The notes beneath the pieces were generated by a model. That model made no database searches and had not been told where the DNA came from. It saw nothing but the letters and a program-made list of their open reading frames with translations. Positions 32,718-35,895 of a stretch of DNA of 35,895 nt are shown here, one piece after another; positions within the stretch are counted from its first letter, which is position 1, and each line of letters starts with the position of its first letter. The stretch comes from an uncultured Oscillospiraceae bacterium. Its GTDB lineage: Bacteria > Bacillota > Clostridia > Oscillospirales > Oscillospiraceae. A program made the position numbers and the translations under genes. The stretch covers positions 1 to 35,895 of the forward strand of contig CALXCQ010000055.1 in the NCBI GenBank assembly GCA_944386835.1. The letters are read 5' to 3'.

Positions 32718-34019
32718 ATGGAACGCTATTACCAGCCCGAAATTGAGTGTGCCAGTCGGGAGACCATCCTGGCCTGGCAGAATGAGCGCCTGTGCAAGCA
32801 GGTGAAAAATGTGTGGGACAACGTCCCCTACTACCGCCGGAAAATGGAAGAAAAGGGCCTGACGCCCGACGACATCCGGGGGGTAGAGGATTTGCACAAG
32901 CTGCCCTTTGTCACCAAGGACGACTTGCGGGAGGCCTATCCCTACGGCCTGGTGGCCCGGCCCTTGCGGGACTGTGTCCGCATCCAGTCCACCTCCGGTA
33001 CCACCGGCAAGCGGGTGGTAGCCTTCTACACCCAGCACGATCTGGACCTGTGGGAGGATTGCTGCGCCCGGGCCATTGTGGCAGCCGGCGGCACCCATGA
33101 GGATGTGTGTCAGGTCAGCTACGGCTACGGCCTGTTTACCGGTGGTCCCGGCCTCAACGGTGGCAGCCACAAGGTGGGCTGCCTGACCATTCCCACTTCC
33201 TCCGGCAACACAGAGCGGCAGATTATGTTTATTCGGGATTTGAACGCCACCATTCTCTGCTGCACCCCTTCCTACGCCGCGTATCTGGGGGAGACCATGA
33301 AAGAAATGGGCCTCAGCCCGGATGAAATTCCCCTGAAGGCAGGCATCTTCGGTGCCGAGGCCTGGAGCGAGGAAATGCGCCGGAGCATCCAGGAAACTTT
33401 GGGGATCAAAGCCTATGACATCTACGGCCTGACGGAGTTATCCGGCCCCGGTGTTGCCTTCGAGTGTTCCGAGCAGTCGGGCATGCATATTAACGAGGAC
33501 CACTTTATTGCTGAGATTATTGACCCCCAGACCGGGGAGGTGCTGCCGGAAGGCAGTCAGGGAGAACTGGTCTTTACTTCCATTACCAAAGAGGCATTCC
33601 CCCTGCTGCGGTACCGGACCCGGGATATTTGCGTCCTGAGCCGGAAGTCCTGTTCCTGTGGGCGGACCCATGTGAAAATGTCCAAGCCCAGAGGCCGCAG
33701 CGACGATATGCTCATTATCAAGGGTGTCAACGTCTTCCCGTCCCAGATTGAGACGGTGCTTCTGGCCCAGGGCTACCAGGCCAACTATCAGATGATCGTG
33801 GACCGGGTCAACAACACCGATACCCTGGAGGTGCAGGTGGAGATGACGCCGGAGAACTTCTCCGACAACCTGGCGCAGATTACCCAGATGGAGAAGAGCC
33901 TGGTTGCGGCCCTGAAAGCGATGCTGGGTATTTACGCCAAAGTGCGCCTGGTGGCGCCCAAATCCATTGCCCGCAGCGAGGGCAAGGCCGTACGTGTTAT
34001 CGACAAGCGCAAGATTTGA
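32718..34019 (+). CDS. paaK: Phenylacetate-CoA ligase, PaaK type
   Basis: A 433-residue adenylate-forming ligase of the PaaK family, shorter than general acyl-CoA synthetases. The signature P-loop is STSGTTGK (91-98). The YGLTELSGPG segment near residue 235 and the RGRSDDMLIIKGVNVFPSQIE hinge follow, here split by CxC-type cysteines (SCSCGRTHVKM) as usual in the family. It forms arylacetyl-CoA from arylacetate, ATP and CoA. Next to iorAB, its product is the other end of the IOR reaction. It can therefore feed reductive carboxylation, or in reverse-direction schemes salvage energy from the CoA ester, though AMP-forming ligases favour activation. AGAAAGGA precedes the ATG. The 56-base gap from iorB has a small GC hairpin without a T tract. 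Confidence 0.95.
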   Translation: MERYYQPEIECASRETILAWQNERLCKQVKNVWDNVPYYRRKMEEKGLTPDDIRGVEDLHKLPFVTKDDLREAYPYGLVARPLRDCVRIQSTSGTTGKRVVAFYTQHDLDLWEDCCARAIVAAGGTHEDVCQVSYGYGLFTGGPGLNGGSHKVGCLTIPTSSGNTERQIMFIRDLNATILCCTPSYAAYLGETMKEMGLSPDEIPLKAGIFGAEAWSEEMRRSIQETLGIKAYDIYGLTELSGPGVAFECSEQSGMHINEDHFIAEIIDPQTGEVLPEGSQGELVFTSITKEAFPLLRYRTRDICVLSRKSCSCGRTHVKMSKPRGRSDDMLIIKGVNVFPSQIETVLLAQGYQANYQMIVDRVNNTDTLEVQVEMTPENFSDNLAQITQMEKSLVAALKAMLGIYAKVRLVAPKSIARSEGKAVRVIDKRKI

Positions 34020-34036
34020 GAAGGGAGTATCGAAAC

Positions 34037-34468
34037 ATGACCATTCATCAGATCTCTGTATTTCTGGAGAACCGGGCAGGCCAACTGGCCGAGATCACCG
34101 GCGTGCTGGCACAGAAAGGCATTGACCTCCGGGCCATCAACATCGCGGAAACCAGCGACTATGGCGTACTGCGCCTTATCGCCGACAACCCCCAGGCGGC
34201 AGCCACCACTCTGCTGGAGCAGGGATTCATCCTGTCCATGACTCCGGTGGTGGCGGTGAGCGTACCTGACCAGCCCGGCGGCCTTGCCAAGGTGCTGGAT
34301 GTACTGGCCAAGGAAAATATCGACGTGGAGTACATGTACTCCGTCTTTGGCCAGGTAAACGGTCTGGCCCACATGGTGTTCCGCGTGGCGGACACGGATA
34401 AACTGATCTCCGTCCTGAAAGACAACGGTTTGGAACCTATCTCCAGTGAAAATCTGGGCATCCGCTGA
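34037..34468 (+). CDS. Tandem ACT-domain protein
   Basis: A 143-residue protein made of two ACT domains (about 3-67 and 70-140) and nothing else. The first shows the ligand-loop pattern VFLENRAGQLAEITGVLA, the second VPDQPGGLAKVLDVLAKENI. ACT pairs bind amino acids at their interface and signal to partner enzymes. In anaerobes such proteins often sit beside paaK and ior genes, and here the gene starts 17 bases after paaK with AAGGGAG upstream. It probably senses an aromatic amino acid and modulates the ligase or IOR; the ligand is not shown by the sequence. Confidence 0.92.
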   Translation: MTIHQISVFLENRAGQLAEITGVLAQKGIDLRAINIAETSDYGVLRLIADNPQAAATTLLEQGFILSMTPVVAVSVPDQPGGLAKVLDVLAKENIDVEYMYSVFGQVNGLAHMVFRVADTDKLISVLKDNGLEPISSENLGIR

Positions 34469-34500
34469 ATCTACTACTGATATAATCGAGGTGTCATACT

Positions 34501-35667
34501 ATGCAGGAAATGAGCAGAAAGAATAAGCTGTTTACCGACTCTGTCATCCGCCGGATGACCCGCATCTCTATCGACTGCGGCGCTATCAACCTGGCCCAGG
34601 GCTTCCCTGACTTTGATCCCCCCAAGGCTATGCTGGACCGGCTGGCGGAGGTTAGCTACGAAGGGCCCCATCAGTACCCCATCACCATGGGCGCTCCCAA
34701 CTTCCGTGAGGCTCTGGCCCGCAAGTGCGGCCGCTTCATGGGCCGAAAGCTGGACCCCAATACGGAGATGGTGGTGACCATCGGTTCTACCGAGGCCATG
34801 GTGGACTCCATCTTTGCCCTGACCAACCCTGGAGATAAGATCATCATCTTCTCCCCCTACTTTGAAAACTATCGGGCCCAGACCATTATGGCCGACTGCG
34901 AGCCCATTTTCGTTCCTCTGGTGCCTCCTGCTTTCAACTTTGATCCCAATGTGCTGGAGGATGCCTTCAAGCAGGGGCCCAAGGCGATCCTGATCTGCAA
35001 CCCCTCCAATCCCAGCGGCAAGGTGTTTACCTATGATGAGCTGAAGCTCATTGCGGACCTGTGCATCAAGTATGATGTCTACGCCATCATGGATGAGGTT
35101 TACGAGCACATCGTCTACGAAGGCCACAAGCACATCTATATGAACAGCCTCCCCGGTATGTGGGAACGCACGGTCAGCTGCTCCAGCCTCTCCAAGACCT
35201 ACTCCGTCACTGGCTGGCGTCTGGGCTACGCCATCGCCCCCCAGCCCATCATGGACCGCATCAAGCAGTACCACGACTTCAACACCGTGGGCGCCCCCTC
35301 TCCCCTGATGGAGGCCGCTATCGTAGGCCTGGATATGCCCGACAGCTACTACGAGGAGTTCGGTGCTCACTATGCCCATATGAAGAAGATCTTCACTGAT
35401 GGCCTCAAGAGCATCGGCATCCCCTTTACTGATCCCCAGGGTGCTTACTTCGTATTGGCCAACATCGGACCCTATATGAAGCCCGGTCAGAGCGATGTTC
35501 AGTTCTGTGAGGAGATGGCCCACAAGGTGGGCGTGGCCTGTGTGCCCGGTACCTCCTTCTTCATGGAGGATGTCAACGATATCGTCCGTGTCCACTTTGC
35601 CAAGAAGGATGAGACCCTCTACGAGGCCCTCAATCGTCTGGCGGACATCAAGAAGAAAATGGCCTGA
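34501..35667 (+). CDS. Class I/II PLP aminotransferase, probable aromatic/aspartate type
   Basis: A 388-residue fold-I aminotransferase. The PLP lysine is Lys232 in SLSKTYSVTGWRLGY. INLAQGFPDFDPP near the N-terminus, ICNPSNPSGKV and the C-terminal RVHFAKKD arginine region match the kynurenine/aromatic aminotransferase-like subgroup. It would interconvert aromatic amino acids and aryl-2-oxoacids, the substrate of IorAB. GAGGTG lies 8 bases before the ATG. Codon use is tighter than in the preceding genes (more AAG, GGC, ATC, CCC), suggesting higher expression. A TGATATAAT at 34478-34486 looks like an extended -10, but it would give an almost leaderless message. It ends just before the operon terminator. 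Confidence 0.93.
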   Translation: MQEMSRKNKLFTDSVIRRMTRISIDCGAINLAQGFPDFDPPKAMLDRLAEVSYEGPHQYPITMGAPNFREALARKCGRFMGRKLDPNTEMVVTIGSTEAMVDSIFALTNPGDKIIIFSPYFENYRAQTIMADCEPIFVPLVPPAFNFDPNVLEDAFKQGPKAILICNPSNPSGKVFTYDELKLIADLCIKYDVYAIMDEVYEHIVYEGHKHIYMNSLPGMWERTVSCSSLSKTYSVTGWRLGYAIAPQPIMDRIKQYHDFNTVGAPSPLMEAAIVGLDMPDSYYEEFGAHYAHMKKIFTDGLKSIGIPFTDPQGAYFVLANIGPYMKPGQSDVQFCEEMAHKVGVACVPGTSFFMEDVNDIVRVHFAKKDETLYEALNRLADIKKKMA

Positions 35668-35680
35668 TAGCAAAAAACAA

Positions 35681-35720
35681 AAAGCCAGGCTGGCAAGCTT
35701 GCCAGCCTGGCTTTCTCTTT
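35681..35720 (+). terminator. Terminator of the T-box operon, probably bidirectional
   Basis: A 14-bp perfect stem pairs AAAGCCAGGCTGGC (35681-35694) with 35701-35714 around AAGCTT, then TTTCTCTTT. On the minus strand it is followed by a T-rich TTTTTGTTTTTTG-like tract, so it also serves the convergent gene. Confidence 0.92.
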
Positions 35721-35736
35721 CCTTCGACAGAGCCAA

Positions 35737-35895
35737 CTATACTGTCTCTCCCGGGTGGACGATCCGCTTTACCCACTCCTGGCGGATCTCCCAGATGTTA
35801 CCGCAGACGTTGAAGATCCCCCAGTGATCGATGGTGAACACCCGCTTCCAGCTCTCCCGGATCCGCGCCACTTCCTCCGGATATTTCCCGGCGTA
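35737..35895 (-). CDS. 3' end of an unrecognised gene (partial)
   Basis: The final 52 codons of a minus-strand gene whose 5' part lies beyond the window. The fragment is Trp- and Ile-rich: IRESWKRVFTID, then CGNIWEIRQEWVKRIV, ending HPGETV before TAG at 35739-35737. The spacing of the two Trp-containing helices recalls the C-terminus of DUF3841 proteins, but this is only an impression. The coding reading is supported by the convergent terminator just after its stop. Confidence 0.6.
   Translation of the reverse strand, partial: YAGKYPEEVARIRESWKRVFTIDHWGIFNVCGNIWEIRQEWVKRIVHPGETV

Noticed and set aside
34478-34486. TGATATAAT as an internal promoter for the aminotransferase
   Set aside because: Transcription would start within about 10 bases of the ATG and the -35 region is poor; kept only as a remark.

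Overview
The window reads as chromosomal DNA from an anaerobic, endospore-forming Firmicute, most likely a gut Clostridia/Oscillospiraceae-type bacterium. This is inferred from SpoVT, RicT and a SpoIIQ-like peptidase, a lysine riboswitch, a T-box leader, an S-layer homology (SLH) surface protein, the DapL route to lysine, a ferredoxin-dependent 2-oxoacid oxidoreductase and moderately high GC with strong AGGAGG ribosome binding sites. No tRNA, rRNA, CRISPR array, insertion sequence or phage gene was found.

Layout. 1-2.3 kb: two tandem EamA/DMT transporters. 2.4-6.5 kb: two paralogous zinc-ribbon membrane foldases (one a parvulin, one with the parvulin histidines lost), then a diacylglycerol-kinase-family lipid kinase closed by a terminator. 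6.7-8.0 kb: a DUF401-type membrane protein with its own promoter. 8.2-10.7 kb: a highly biased SLH surface protein with a strong promoter and terminator. 11.0-13.7 kb: a small alarmone synthetase (minus strand), a YugP-type zinc peptidase and a ferritin-like diiron protein. 13.7-15.3 kb: a SpoIIQ-like M23 peptidase (minus strand), divergent from an unrecognised exported protein.

15.5-23.3 kb is a lysine-riboswitch operon holding every step from aspartate to lysine: dapA-dapB-lysC-lysA-asd-dapF-dapL, followed by a 17-bp-stem terminator. Two minus-strand units follow: holB-ricT, and monocistronic spoVT with a sigma-G-like promoter. A PaaI-type thioesterase is divergent from spoVT.

27.7-35.7 kb is the most interesting part. 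A T-box leader, whose specifier reads best as UUC (Phe), precedes an acyl/aryl-CoA ligase, a decayed sodium/solute symporter, iorA, iorB, a PaaK-type phenylacetate-CoA ligase, a double-ACT protein and an aromatic-type aminotransferase, ending at a strong terminator. Because a T-box switches genes on when its tRNA is uncharged, I infer that this operon may make phenylalanine (and perhaps other aromatic amino acids) from arylacetates: activation to the CoA ester, reductive carboxylation by IOR, then transamination. The same enzymes usually get annotated as an aromatic amino acid degradation pathway. The last 159 bases hold the 3' end of an unrecognised minus-strand gene.
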